DNA from: Serripes groenlandicus
Taxonomy: Eukaryota; Mollusca; Bivalvia; Cardiida; Cardiidae
Length of the DNA: 64,000 nucleotides
Assembly (NCBI GenBank): GCA_031761405.1
Contig: JASEVX010000001.1
Location: 41,096,699 to 41,160,698 of the forward strand
Direction: 5' to 3'
The translations under genes were made by a program, and so were the position numbers. Positions 44,909 to 57,035 of the stretch are shown in pieces. A model generated the notes under the pieces. That model saw nothing but the letters and a program-made list of their open reading frames with translations, had not been told where the DNA came from and made no database searches. How positions within the stretch are numbered: position 1 is the first letter of the stretch; each line of letters opens with the position of its first letter.

Positions 44909-45124
44909 CAGATCGAGCGACTGCAGCGAAGTCTGGTTTTAATGAGAGTACTTTACCACTAGATAACGAAGAGATGTAGCCCTAAATCTTCGTGGACAGT
45001 TATTACTGCGTAAAGAATGTACATTTTACGTAACATGATTATTTAAGTTCGCACTTGCCATCAATTTCAAGACGTTTTCTGGTTTACGAGACTTTAATAT
45101 CTGTTCACTTAACTGGTATGCAGT

Positions 45125-45300
45125 TATCCACCATGGCCAAGTGGTAAATAGTGCTGATCTAAAACGGGGCGAAAGGGGTTCGATCCCCGATCGTGGCGGT
45201 AATAGTTAAGTGCCCGATGGCAATGAATATTGTTAGCATATCACTGAATGTTCTCGCATGGATCATTGCTTTATCGCCTTGATAAAACTGAAATAATGTT
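45125..45300 (+). mobile_element. tRNA-derived SINE (type S3)
   Basis: The tRNA-like head at 45128-45199 has A box TGGCCAAGTGG and B box GGTTCGATCCC. CCACCAT can pair with GTGGCGG with one mismatch and one wobble. The anticodon arm does not form, so it is not a working tRNA. The body is GTGCCCGATGGCAATGAATA; the tail is ATCGCCTTGATAAAACTGAA. It is related to 63360-63530. Confidence 0.75.
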
Positions 45301-45876
45301 GATAACATCGTAAAACCCAGTTTAAACAAATTAAATTACTACACGCAACTTCATGCAACATGCCTGAATTCAGCAGTACAAGGGTTGAACACCATAACGG
45401 TCCAGTATTCTATGGCACACATAGGAGTTTGTTGTATAGAGAAAAGATTGCAGAGGGAACCATCGTTTTATTTGATTATGAATAATGGGTATTCTGTGTA
45501 TCACTGATAATAGTTATGTCTCCCTGTGCAATTTGCTGCAAATCTCGATATGGCTTGTCTGTACTTAGAAGAAAATTGATAGTGTGAGATAATTTAGAAT
45601 CTTAAATTTCGTTTTGGGTATCCATTTCACGATCAGAGTTATATTTTGATAGAAAGTGGGTAAATATTCTTATAATTCACTAGAAGAAATAAACTACAGA
45701 AGTCGATATCTGGATCAATGGTATTCAAGTATATTCATTTAAGTGCGAACGAAATGGATCCATTTTTTTTTTAAAAACAGCGTAGTAGCAGTTCTTACTA
45801 TGATTTAATAGTTGGAACTGATCTGTCTTTTGTCATCAGCATACTATCAGTTCTTGATTGGATTGTATCACTGACT
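45301..45876. other. Gene-free spacer
   Basis: No recognised repeat or gene. Confidence 0.4.
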
Positions 45877-46108
45877 TGCTTCTTTCTCTTATGTAGACGC
45901 TTTCTGACGCCTCTGCAGCAGACGGCTTTTTAAAAACAAAGTGACAAAAATAAAAATTGCTAAAAACGAGCAATTTCTCCTTTTACCACAATGTTTTCCA
46001 CTTTTAGTCATAGGTTATCCATTCAATTATAGAGATTTTCTTTTTCTTTTTGATAACATATGTTCAAAGTCGTCTGCTGCATAACTGTTGTATGAGGGAA
46101 AGGGTTAA
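45877..46108. mobile_element. MITE B, near complete
   Basis: The left end is worn (TTCTTTCTCTTATGTAGACG); the right end is TGTATGAGGGAAAGGGTTAA. The interior has CTGCAGCAGACGGCTTTTTA, AAATTGCTAAAAACGAGCAA and GTCGTCTGCTGC, as in the 26728 copy. Confidence 0.85.
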
Positions 46109-46440
46109 TAAACATTTAAGTATACATAAATTACTAAGCCGTTATAACATTAATTCATTTTTCATTCATAACTCCACGATGTCGAGAACTCGAAGTAATG
46201 TGTGGATACTTTCGATTTCGAGTTAAAAGCGATAACAGCGTATATTGAATTAATTTTCCTAAATGCTTATAGCTGAGTAGCGGTCAATGTAGACCAATAC
46301 TAGACTGCACGAATGTGTCGGCTGATCTTGGTCTACGTTGCTCGCAGTTGTAGATTAAAGTCATGCAAAACATATATATTTAAAAGCCATGGCCGGTTTC
46401 AGACCACAATAACATAACAATGTGTATAGTGCAATCTTTA

Positions 46441-46643
46441 TTAACTCTTTCAGCGCCACAGGCAATATTGAGGTTTTTGCAAACAATGCAGATTCAGGCG
46501 AGTCAGCTGTCTCTCCTGAACTCAGCATTGTTTGCCTTTTAGTTACCAAAATAATCCAAAACTTTCATAAATTGAGAAATGGACATACCCGATTTTTAAC
46601 ATAGAAGAGTCTACTTTAAACAATTCGGCGCTGAAAGAGTTAA
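46441..46643 (+). mobile_element. MITE A, complete
   Basis: TTAACTCTTTCAGCGCC and GGCGCTGAAAGAGTTAA, bordered by TTAA. The hairpin loop is shortened: GAGTCAGCTGTCTCTCCTGA replaces the longer CTCGTAACGAG centre. Confidence 0.9.
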
Positions 46644-47160
46644 GTCTTTTATCAACAAGTGCTGATGAACAATATAGCAGAAGTGTAGAGAAACCAACAC
46701 ATGAACGACTCCTGGAGACATTGCTGGTAAATTGTTTCTACATACGTCAATGGGAGCTATTGAAAGTAAGAGAACGTATTTGAGTCTGCAAGTGTTCCTG
46801 GAATCATCTCCAATTACAGGCGTATGTTGAGTACATTCACCAACAGAGGAAAAGGGAGTATGAAGTCATTTTGTATTAACGTTATTGACTCTTCCCACTA
46901 CACCACTCTATTAGATTATGTCAATATACTTTCACAACACACGGAAATAGAACTTATGAACCAGATCAGTACTATACGGTTGAGGTCAGTGTAGGTTTGG
47001 TTGTTTCAACGGCAATTTACATAGAGATACAAATCAATTTTTTTCAGAAATAAATTTCCTCAACGAAATCTCACTGTCGAGGATGCATGTATAATTGTTA
47101 ATGTTGCCTACGGAATACCGTTAGGGCCATCGCCTATGAATGTGTTGATCTTTAAACGCG
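46644..47160. other. Gene-free spacer
   Basis: No recognised repeat or gene. Confidence 0.4.
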
Positions 47161-47165
47161 ATACT

Positions 47166-47850
47166 CGACAGTACGATTATGATAACACGACAGTACGATG
47201 ATGATAACGCGACAGTACGATACTACGATATTACGATGGTGAAAACGCGACAGTACGATGGTGAACATACGATGATGATAATGCGATATACTATCGTGTT
47301 TTCACCATCGTACTGTCGCGTTTTTACCATCGTAATATCGTAGTATCGTACTGTCGCGTTATCATCATCGTACTGTCGCGTTATCATCATCGCATTGTCG
47401 TGTTATCATCATCGTACAGTCGCGTTATCACCATCGTACCGTCGTGTTATCATCATCGTACTGTCGTGTTATCACCATCGTACCGTCGCGTTATCACAAT
47501 CGTACCGTCGTGTTATCATCATCGTACTGTCGCGTTATCACCGTCGTACCGTCGCGTTATCATCATCGTACTGTCGCGTTATCACCATCGTACCGTCGCG
47601 TTATCACCAACGTACCGTCGAGTTATCACCATCGTACCGTCGCGTTATCACCAACGTACCGTCGTGTTATCACCATCGTACCGTCGTGTTATCACCATCG
47701 TACCGTCGTGTTATCATCATCGTACCGTCGCGTTATCATCATCGTACCGTCGCGTTATCATCATCGTACCGTCGCGTTATCACCATCGTACCGTCGCGTT
47801 ATCAACATCGTACCGTCGTGTTATCATCATCGCACTGTCGTACTATCGCC
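47166..47850. repeat. 22 bp satellite headed by a large inverted repeat
   Basis: From about 47290 to 47850 the unit CGTTATCACCATCGTACCGT plus CG repeats about 25 times, with CAC/CAT and CGCG/CGTG variants. From 47166 to 47287 the same units lie in the opposite direction (CGACAGTACGATGATGATAA). The junction near 47290 is thus the centre of an inverted repeat with arms of about 110 bp. The arms share rare words such as CGTAATATCGTAGTATCGTA. The three overlapping plus-strand frames (47395-47946) exist because the unit lacks stops in any frame; they are not genes. Confidence 0.95.
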
Positions 47851-47950
47851 TTCCGGTGCGCATTTGCATGCTCAAACATAGAAGATCTTCAAGTACAAAT
47901 TGACGAGTTTATACAAACTCCGTTTTCTAAGAACATTGCAAAATGATGTA

Positions 47951-48208
47951 TACACATGTTATTTTGGCTATTTTAAAAATGGACATAAGCGATAAGCGAC
48001 GATCCTCATCAGTATATTTGACATGGATCTTCTCTGTTCGCTATTTAGACCTGCAAGCATCATAGAAATCCCCGAGAAAGGCAGACTATACGAAGTGTTA
48101 CATTTGACGGTAGTTCATTTATAAACAGCATATATATACGCTGTATATTTCAAGTTCTAAACTACTGATTTATTTTACATCGATTGCGAAACGAGTTTTT
48201 ATGTTGTA
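47951..48208. other. Spacer
   Basis: Nothing recognised. Confidence 0.4.
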
Positions 48209-48335
48209 TGAGCCATTCCACGAGAAACTAACATTACCGACTCTGCCTAATGTGTCGACCCAGATCAGCCTGCGCAGTCCACGCATGCTAATCCGGGCCG
48301 ACACATTCCCTCTAAGGGTGATAGAGGTATAGATC
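48209..48335. mobile_element. MITE C, half copy
   Basis: TGAGCCATTCCACGAGAAAC on the left, then GTGTCGACCCAGATCAGCCT and GACACATTCCCTCTAAGGG. It stops at AGAGGTATAG, where a MITE B fragment follows. Confidence 0.75.
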
Positions 48336-48505
48336 TTCTATTTTTGAGCGATCTTTGGAAACATTGTGTCAAAAGGTTTTTATTTTACCGTTTACCACAA
48401 TTTGTTCAGCTTCATTTAATTTAAAAACTTGATTTATAGAGAGTTTCCTTTATTTTCGCCTTGATGTGTTCTTCTGTAGATTTGATGTATGTGGGAAAGG
48501 CATTG
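48336..48505. mobile_element. MITE B fragment
   Basis: ACATTGTGTCAAAAGGTTTT, TACCACAATTTGTTCAGC and TGATGTATGTGGGAAAGG follow the right part of MITE B. Confidence 0.5.
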
Positions 48506-51417
48506 GAAATTATGTCCCTTGCTAGTTGATGACGTCACACTTGAAGGTTGGTAATTGTCTGCACTGTATCAATGAGGCGTAGTTGTCCAAAGATCGTCTG
48601 ATGTAGAGGTATCGTAATTCGTCTTCTTTTGGGAAAAGGTTATCCTATTATTACTTGAACATATATTTAAGAGTAGCTATGAAGTCTGCTCAAAGGACTT
48701 TATTTGTATTTGTATAAGGATTTGTTAAGTCTTTTAGGAATGGTAACGTTCAATGAATGACTTTAAACGTGCGAAGTCTTTGTTAATTGCCATCAATTTC
48801 AAGCTCTCCGGAGGTAGGTGTCATATGCTTTATTTTTTAGAGATGTTTTAAGCCGCTTTCAACCGTTATTCTGACATATTATTCCATTTCTTGGATAAAA
48901 TACCAATACTTCCTGTATTGTTTATCCTGCCACTAATACAACAATCTTAATGTTTTTCCCACAACCCTGAAGAGTGAAGCCAAATAAACCATGTGTTAGT
49001 CCTTGTCATAAAAAGCAACCCTGATCGCTCGCTCCCGAAACAGACACCTTTACTACTACAACACGGACAGAGTTCCGTTTTCGTGTGACGTGATCCGAAA
49101 GGCGTGAAGCCTGTCGAATATGTTTTTATGAAATGTTTCTCACTTTGACAGCAGCATTGGTATGGCTTTTCGAGAATACTGTGGATGTTCCAGATAATGA
49201 CAGGGATGTAATAGATTTCATAACCCTTACTCACGTCACGGCTTTATTCATTTTCTTTATACCCAGGTCTTACCAGATTTCCGAGAATGCAAGCTTTAAC
49301 CAGCACAAAATTATTAATTATACTGTCTTCATTCGATATGAGTATTATTATTTTCAAATAACTAATAACCCATCATTGCACACACTTTATTAAAGAAAAG
49401 TTAGAAAAAAAACACCTTTAAATGTCAAGGAAATCTGTCTGAAAACAACATCATATGGAAGCCTTGTTTGATTCCGTCAACATAAGAGGGTTGATCCAAA
49501 ATAACGTTGACCGAATCAAATGAAATACTCAATAACTGGCGATAATATCGTAGAAATCATAAAAACATATCATCAGACATGTGGAATTCCAAGATCTCAC
49601 GATTCTCCAAATATCGTAGACCTCTGCGTACATAACGTAAACAGATATCATCAGTTTTATCACCATGGTTACGTGAACCCTGTGCAATAGAATTGCACAC
49701 TCGTGCAATGGGTTCACAAAGGCGATCATTTCCTATATTGTTTGGCGTAATACACTGAATGCTAGATATGGAAATGTTATTATTTTATACTTGAATATAA
49801 TACCACAACATTTTCATTGCACACTCAGAAAATTCACTTTAAGTAGCATTTATATAGACGTTTTATTTTCACATATAAAAAAACGAAGCCTGATCAAATG
49901 AAAATTCAACATTTACAAAGACTGTCTGTTATTACCATAGTCCACATTATTTTGAATCAACCCTCGAACCTGATGCCGGGAATGATTTGTGTCATTCAAT
50001 GACGTGCATGCTGATTTATGCACACCTAACCTCCTGCACTACACTTTCATCCATATAGGAACAATAAAAGGAATTTGATCTGCGTAATACTTAAAAACAT
50101 AATTAGAAAGTCGTCATTTAAATGGATCGGTGTGTAAAATCTGGTAAATTAGAAGCAAACCAATATTAGACTGCACACATGTACTGGATGGTCTGGGGCA
50201 ATATTGTTAGCAATGGAAATTTAGTCGTGTATGTCGGTATAACTTATTCCTGTTTAAAGTCGCAGACAGCGGAATAAGGGCTAAACTGGGAACGCTCGTG
50301 GATATAATGTCAGGATATGTATTTACGGCGACATTTATGTATTCTAGAGAAGAACACGTAAACTAGATTTCCAGAATAATTCCCAGTAACATGTATTTGC
50401 GATAACAGCCACGCATACGATTCTTAAGATGCACGCGTTTGGAAAAAAATGAAGCTTTGTTACAGTTACAAAGGCTGAAAAAAGTCATGCCATCGAATGG
50501 TCAAATTATTTACTGAACCGGATATTCGCTGATCGATATCTAGTCGTACATGTTATAAGGAAATATATAAGGAAAAATAAAACGAAAACTTGTTCCCACA
50601 TAGATGCTTTGCAATTATTCGTTTCAATCGTAATCGATTGACATTGCTTTAAAAGCAATTGTTGTTTTACTAATATTACTATATTGCATAATCGATAAAA
50701 ACCCACAATTCGGGCGGATTATTGATTTGAGTTTATCGCTGATTTAATAATTATTAATTCATATCAAGGCGAGTTCACCGACATATTGCATGACTTTCTC
50801 AAACCATAACTCAATATACCAGTATTTTCCAATTAATTAGTTAAATTTATATCTGAGATCTAAATAGAACGGGCATTGCAGGATACACTGGAATTCATTT
50901 TCTATATCTCACACTTGGCAGTACGTGCATAAACGTTCATGGTGATCTAACCTTTCACCTGCAAACCTACCGGTATCTATTCGTTGCTTATGGAATGATG
51001 TTCGAATTTGTGTGAGACCAACGCGTAAATTTAAACAAATATTTAAATTTAGGTAGTTTTTAAGATCAAAATCGGATTTTAAATGCATATATATAATGTA
51101 TAAAGTGTGCGCCGAGTCTTTTTTTTTTGTAAAAAACCGTCGATTTACATTTATTTAAAATCATTCGTAAACAAAGATCGTTTACTGAGCACCGATTTCT
51201 TTTAACGTAATCAAAACCACGGCTACTCAAACTATTATGTAATTTACTGAACCAATTATAATTTTCGAACATGGCATCCTGAGCAATTGTCGTATTAGAT
51301 TATCGGTATGTACAAGTTCTTACATTAGAGAGATATCCATCTTAATATAACAGCTTGCCATATACGCCTTCCTCAAGTTTCAACAGAGAATGTCAGTGTT
51401 TTTGAATCATCAGAAGA
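48506..51417. other. Longest stretch without an identified element
   Basis: About 2.9 kb of AT-rich sequence with no repeat that I can place. Small frames occur at 48947-49234 (minus, cysteine-rich, with CPCC), 49133-49393, 49529-49729, 50506-50706 and 51066-51272. None has a recognisable domain. If a real exon is hidden in this window, 48947-49234 is one place to look. Confidence 0.35.
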
Positions 51418-51900
51418 TCCCGTCCTTACGAAAAGGTGCAACTTGGCTTTTGAGAACAGTGTAGGATCCGATAATCCTATGGATCTGTCCATCCTGATCA
51501 GGGTTAACACTGTTCAAATATCGATGGCTTGTTGTGAAACGGTTGTAACTAAAATTGCTATGTTTTTACCAAAGTTAATCATCTCGCCATTAAGTCTTTA
51601 TAAGCGTTAAATCATTTTTCTTGGTAAACAATGGAAATTTAGGTGCCAATGCTCGTTCTGAGCAATGGCACCTAAATTTGCATTATTTACAAAGGGGTCA
51701 AAATTGCCCCTAAACCAGGGTTTTCAAAATAGGTGTTTAGTTACAACCATTTCAGGCTAAGCCCTCGATCTTACTGTCATATTTATGTTGGACTCGTCTA
51801 TCACTTTGTGAGGATTCTGAATAGACATCAGAGATGTACATGCTTATCTGAACCTACACTATTTAGAAATGGTAACTTGCACGTTTTCAAATTGACGGTC
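51418..51900. mobile_element. MITE F copy split by another MITE
   Basis: The left part 51418-51534 has ACAGTGTAGGATCCGATAAT and CCATCCTGATCAGGGTTAAC. The right part 51755-51900 has GAGGATTCTGAATAGACATC and TATCTGAACCTACACTATTT. Together they follow the order of MITE F (13237-13456). The ends are worn. Confidence 0.5.
51535..51754. mobile_element. Nested MITE H with strong internal hairpin
   Basis: The termini TGAAACGGTTGTAACTAAA and TTTAGTTACAACCATTTCA are inverted with one mismatch over 19 bp. In the middle, 51635-51679 folds into a 20 bp stem with one mismatch and the loop GTTCT (left arm AAATTTAGGTGCCAATGCTC). It is a 220 bp non-coding element. The target duplication is not clear. Confidence 0.82.
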
Positions 51901-52762
51901 CATACATAATTAACGTTTCCGTTATACAAATTACTTTAAATGGATCTGCAGCAGACGTATTTTCAAATCATCGTATTGGGAAAAGACAAATTGATCATAA
52001 CGAACGTATTCGAGTTTTGTGAGAACGTTTTGAAATCTTTTTTTTATACAAAACTTAAATTTCTTTATTTTTCAAAAGCAGAATTATGTGGACAGAATGC
52101 AATTGCTCGTGTAATCTCATTGAAATGAAATCAGACCTAAGACATCGTGTTAGTAGCACATACTCGTTTAGCTTTAGAAGCGAAGAAGCAGGGTTGGTTT
52201 GAATTGGAATGGATTTGTGTGGGGATATAATTATGCTCTATTCATCACTAGAATATATTTGAAATAGCTCTGAGAAAAGAAAAAAAACATTATTTTTAAC
52301 AAGCCGATTTCCCTTTTCAAAAAATGTTTCCAAAAGTGGAAGGCTGCATCAAAATGTATCTGCATGTCACAGATGGTGCATAATTACTTAACCGTAATTT
52401 AACGCATGAAAAATGCTATCTGAACGAACTGCAATACAGAATTAAAAGCAAAGGGGAGGTTTTCCTGTGACATGGGCAATTCACAATTTTTCGTTCCAAT
52501 TATCGTTTCAGCCTGTCTTTTCCCCAAACGTGTTTCATTTTGATGAAAGCGCAACTTGTTTTAATTAAACTGTCATTTATGCTCAAGTCGAGCAATTGCT
52601 ATTGATTTAGAAGTAATGAGTAGCTTACACGGATCGAAAGATAAGCTTGGCCTACTTTTAATTTCAGTCACGTCTATCGAAAAGGGCGTTTTGTAGTACG
52701 AACAACGAATGTGAGATGAGTCTATGCATACACAGTCTAACAAGAGTCTCCACGGTTAGCGT
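51901..52762. other. Gene-free spacer
   Basis: Nothing recognised. The frame 51940-52128 has no motif. Confidence 0.4.
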
Positions 52763-52984
52763 TTAACCCTTCCCCACCTGCAGACGCATGTTGACGCAAA
52801 AGCAGCAGACGACTTTTGAAAATATTGTGGCCAAACATTACTTATGATGAGCAATTTCTCCTTTGGCCACAATGTTTTCAACTTTATTTAACAATTAGCT
52901 ATCTTTTATGGACATTTTTCAGGTTTTTGTCACAATGTTTTCCAAGTCGTCTGCTGTAGACTTGCTGTATATGGGAAAGGGTGA
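52763..52984. mobile_element. MITE B
   Basis: TTAACCCTTCCCCACCTGCA on the left, TGTATATGGGAAAGGGTG on the right. AGCAGCAGACGACTTTTGAA is mirrored by CAAGTCGTCTGCTGTAG. The centre has TACTTATGATGAGCAATTTC. Confidence 0.85.
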
Positions 52985-53194
52985 AATATAAAGACCGTTG
53001 TTGTAACAAATGACTCAATTTGTAAAATTGTATCCCCGTGTATTTAACACATGATTCTCCAACAATTCTTAATTCATTCTTATTCTAAATGAAGATAAGT
53101 CGAAATGTAAGAAGAGAAAGGTCGTAAGTGTTACATGCGAGTTTGTATGACCCATTTGGAATCGACTTGTTAAGACTCTTAATGTGATGCTTTC

Positions 53195-53488
53195 GTTGAT
53201 TGATTGGGGTTTAACGCTTTTTTTAAACAATTTCTCAGTCATATCACGGCGGCTAGTTCACCTACTCATGTGTTTTCTGGTTTTCTCACACCAGTTCACA
53301 ACACAACAATCTTCCCAAGCAACTGGCTGCTTTTCCACATAGACTTAGACCATTGGTGGAAGACGAATGACGAATGTCGCAATGACTTTTGTCAAACGTC
53401 GGAAAGAAAGTTTGCCGAGCCGGGATTCGAACTCACAACCCCTAGATTGACAGCCCGCGTCGTTACCGACTGATCTACCGGAACTCGA
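53195..53488 (-). mobile_element. SINE type S1, full length
   Basis: Read on the minus strand. The tRNA head at about 53488-53413 has an A box within GGTAGATCAGTCGGTAACGA and B box GAGTTCGAATCCC. The body follows with GACATTCGTCATTCGTCTTC and CAGCCAGTTGCTTGGGAAGA. The tail is GCCGCCGTGATATGACTGA, ending in a CAATCAATC run. This is the best S1 copy and serves as reference for the others. The plus frame 53204-53473 is incidental. Confidence 0.87.
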
Positions 53489-53898
53489 CGTGATACTTTC
53501 GTTGAAATTTGCTTCTGCTATGTTGACAGAAATAGCTATAGCAAAAAAGGTCGTTATTAAAACAAAGTTCAGATTGCTTGAAATAAAAGGCCGTATGTAC
53601 CATTGAAGATTTTATCCTTGTTTCTCTTTGGTAATTTAAAATTGAAATTAGAACCCTATTAAGAACGATTGGTGGATATGTCTCGTTGAGTGAACTTGGA
53701 TGTACGAAGGACCCATTAACGAGTGACGCTCTTCGGCGTCTAAATGGCTGGTTTCTGATTCCCTAGCACAAATATTATTTTTGTTTACTGTTAATAATTG
53801 GTTTCTCTCTCCGTGATTCAACATGCCCATGCATAAATTTATTCATATAGTCAGTGTGTTAACATGCAGAAACTTGCAGCATTATCTCCGTATCTTAT
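53489..53898. other. Gene-free spacer
   Basis: Nothing recognised. Confidence 0.4.
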
Positions 53899-54066
53899 TT
53901 AACCCTTTCCAACATACAACAAATATGCACCAACATCATACGTCCAATCTCTATACATGAGATTATGATCAGTTAATATAACTTAAAACAATGTGACAAA
54001 AGAAGACATTGCTTATAATGAACACTTTCTCCTTCTTCCATAATGTTTGCAAATGTCGTCTATTGA
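53899..54066. mobile_element. MITE B, partial
   Basis: TTAACCCTTTCCAACATACA on the left. Then ACAATGTGACAAAAGAAGAC, ATTGCTTATAATGAACACTT and CAAATGTCGTCTATTG. The right terminus is lost. Confidence 0.65.
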
Positions 54067-54224
54067 ATATATGCCACAATGTGTGTCTGCATTTTGGTGA
54101 ACATAAATTAAGCTGTATCTTCTTCATGTTATATCTAATCTATATAATTTAACAATATCTTTAATTCCGGTTTGTTTACTTACCTTTTCCAAGATACATC
54201 AGCAGACGAGTTTGAATTTGAACT

Positions 54225-57035
54225 ATGTCATTACTTTTAAGAACGTATTGAGACACAATGCTGATTATACCATTTGCAGGAATCCATTACTTTTAAGAAC
54301 GTATTGAAACACAATGCTGATTATACCATTTGCAGTAATCCATTACTTTTAAGAACGTATTGAGACACAATGCTGATTATACCATTTGCAGGAATCCATT
54401 ACTTTTAAGAACGTATTGAGACACAATGCTGATTATACCATTTGCAGGAATCCATTACTTTTAAGAACGTATTGAAACACAATGCTGATTATACCATTTG
54501 CAGTAATCCATTACTTTTAAGAACGTATTGAGACACAATGCTGATGATACCATTTGCAGGAATCCATTACTTTTAAGAACGTATTGAGACACAATGCTGA
54601 TTATACCATTTGCAGGAATCCATAACATCTAAGAATGTATTGAGACACAATGCTGATTATACCATTTGCAGGAATCCATTACTTTTAAGAACGTATTGAG
54701 ACACAATGCTGATTATACCATTTGCAGGAATCCATTACTTTTAAGAACGTATTGAGACACAATGTTGATGATACCATTTGCAGGAATCAATTACTTTTAA
54801 GAAATTATTGAGACACAATGCTGATTATACCATTTGCAGGAATCCATTACTTTTAAGAACGTATTGAGACACAATGCTGATGATACCATTTGCAGGAATC
54901 CATTACTATTAAGAACGTATTGAGACACAATGTTGATGATACCATTTGCAGGAATCCATTACTTTTAAGAATGTATTGAGACACAATGTTGATGATACCA
55001 TTTGCAGGAATCCATTACTTTTAAGAACGTATTGTGACACAATGTTGATTATACCATTTGCAGGAATCCATTACTTTTAAGAACGTATTGAGACACTATG
55101 CTGATGATACCATTTGCAGGAATCCATTACTTTTAATAACGTATAGAGACAATATGTTGATTATACCATTTGCAGTAATCCATTACTTTTAAGAACGTAT
55201 TGAGACACAATGCCGATGATACCATTTGCAGGAATCCATTACTTTTAAGAACGTTTTGAGACACAATGCTGATTATACCATTTGCAGGAATCCATTACTT
55301 TTAAGAACGTATTGAGACACAATGTTGATGATACCATTTGCAGGAATCCATTACTTTTAAGAACGTATTGAGACAAAATGTTGATTATACCATTTGCAGG
55401 AATCCATTACTTTTAAGAACGTATTGAGACACAATGCTGATGATACCATTTGCAGGAATCCATTACTTTTAAGAACGTATTGAGACACAATGTTGATGAT
55501 ACCATTTGCAGGAATCCATTACTTTTAAGAACGTATTGAGACACAATGTTGATGATACCATTTGCAGGAATCCATTACTTTTAAGAACGTATTGTGACAC
55601 AATGTTGATTATACCATTTGCAGGAATCCATTACTTTTAAGAACGTATTGTGACACAATGTTGATTATACCATTTGCAGGAATCCATTACTTTTAAGAAC
55701 GTATTGAGACACAATGCTGATGATACCATTTGCAGGAATCCATTACTTTTAATAACGTATAGAGACAATATGCTGATTATACCATTTGCAGTAATCCATT
55801 ACTTTTAAGAACGTATTGAGACACAATGCCGATGATACCATTTGCAGGAATCCATTACTTTTAAGAACGTTTTGAGACACAATGCTGATTATACCATTTG
55901 CAGGAATCCATTACTTTTAAGAACGTATTGAGACACAATGTTGATGATACCATTTGCAGGAATCCATTACTTTTAAGAATGTATTGAGACACAATGTTGA
56001 TTATACCATTTGCAGGAATCCATTACTTTTAAGAACGTATTGAGACACAATGCTGATGATACCATTTGCAGGAATCCATTACTTTTAAGAACGTATTGAG
56101 ACACAATGTTGATGATACCATTTGCAGGAATCCATTACTTTTAAGAACGTATTGAGACACAATGTTGATGATACCATTTGCAGGAATCCATTACTTTTAA
56201 GAACGTATTGTGACACAATGTTGATTATACCATTTGCAGGAATCCATTACTTTTAAGAACGTATTGAGACACAATGCTGATGATACCATTTGCAGGAATC
56301 CATTACTTTTAATAACGTATAGAGACAATATGCTGATTATACCATTTGCAGTAATCCATTACTTTTAAGAACGTATTGAGACACAATGCCGATGATACCA
56401 TTTGCAGGAATCCATTACTTTTAAGAACGTTTTGAGACACAATGCTGATTATACCATTTGCAGGAATCCATTACTTTTAAGAACGTATTGAGACACAATG
56501 TTGATGATACCATTTGCAGGAATCCATTACTTTTAAGAACGTATTGAGACACAATGTTGATTATACCATTTGCAGGAATCCATTACTTTTAAGAACGTAT
56601 TGAGACACAATGTTGATTATACCATTTGCAGGAATCCATTACTTTTAAGAACGTATTGAGACACAATGTTGATGATACCATTTGCAGGAATCCATTACAT
56701 TTAAGAACGTTTTGAGACACAATGCTGATAATACCATTTGCAGGAATCCATTACTTTTAAGAACGTATTGAGACACAATGCTGATGATACTATTTGCAGG
56801 AATCCATTACTTTTAAGAACGTTTTGAGACACAATGTTGATTATACCATTTGCAGGAATCTATTACTTTTAAGAACGTATTGAGACACAATGCTGATAAT
56901 ACCATTTGCAGGAATCCATTACTTTTAAGAACGTTTTGAGACACAATGTTGATTATACCATTTGCAGGAATCTATTACTTTTAAGAACGTATTGAGACAC
57001 AATGCTGATGATACTATTTGCAGGAATCCAGCGAG
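54225..57035. repeat. 56 bp satellite, about 50 units, with higher-order repeats
   Basis: The unit is GAACGTATTGAGACACAATG, CTGATTATACCATTTGCAGG and AATCCATTACTTTTAA. Successive GAACGTATTG words are 56 bases apart. The marker variant ATAACGTATAGAGACAATAT occurs near 55136, 55752 and 56312. These are 616 and 560 bp apart, exactly 11 and 10 units, and the neighbouring variants repeat with it. No long open frame runs through it. Border units are slightly more diverged. Confidence 0.97.

Noticed and set aside
45128..45199. Functional tRNA gene
   Set aside because: A and B boxes and most of the acceptor stem are present, but no proper anticodon stem forms, and the head continues into a SINE body and tail. 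The same applies to heads at 20258, 25213 and 53413.
47395..47946. Three overlapping plus-strand frames of 145-183 residues as overlapping genes
   Set aside because: The 22 bp unit has no stop codon in any of the three frames; all three peptides are the same repeat.
54225..57035. Centromere assignment for the large satellite
   Set aside because: A 2.8 kb array with higher-order repeats is compatible with many locations, and no CENP-B-like box was found. Chromosome-scale data would be needed.
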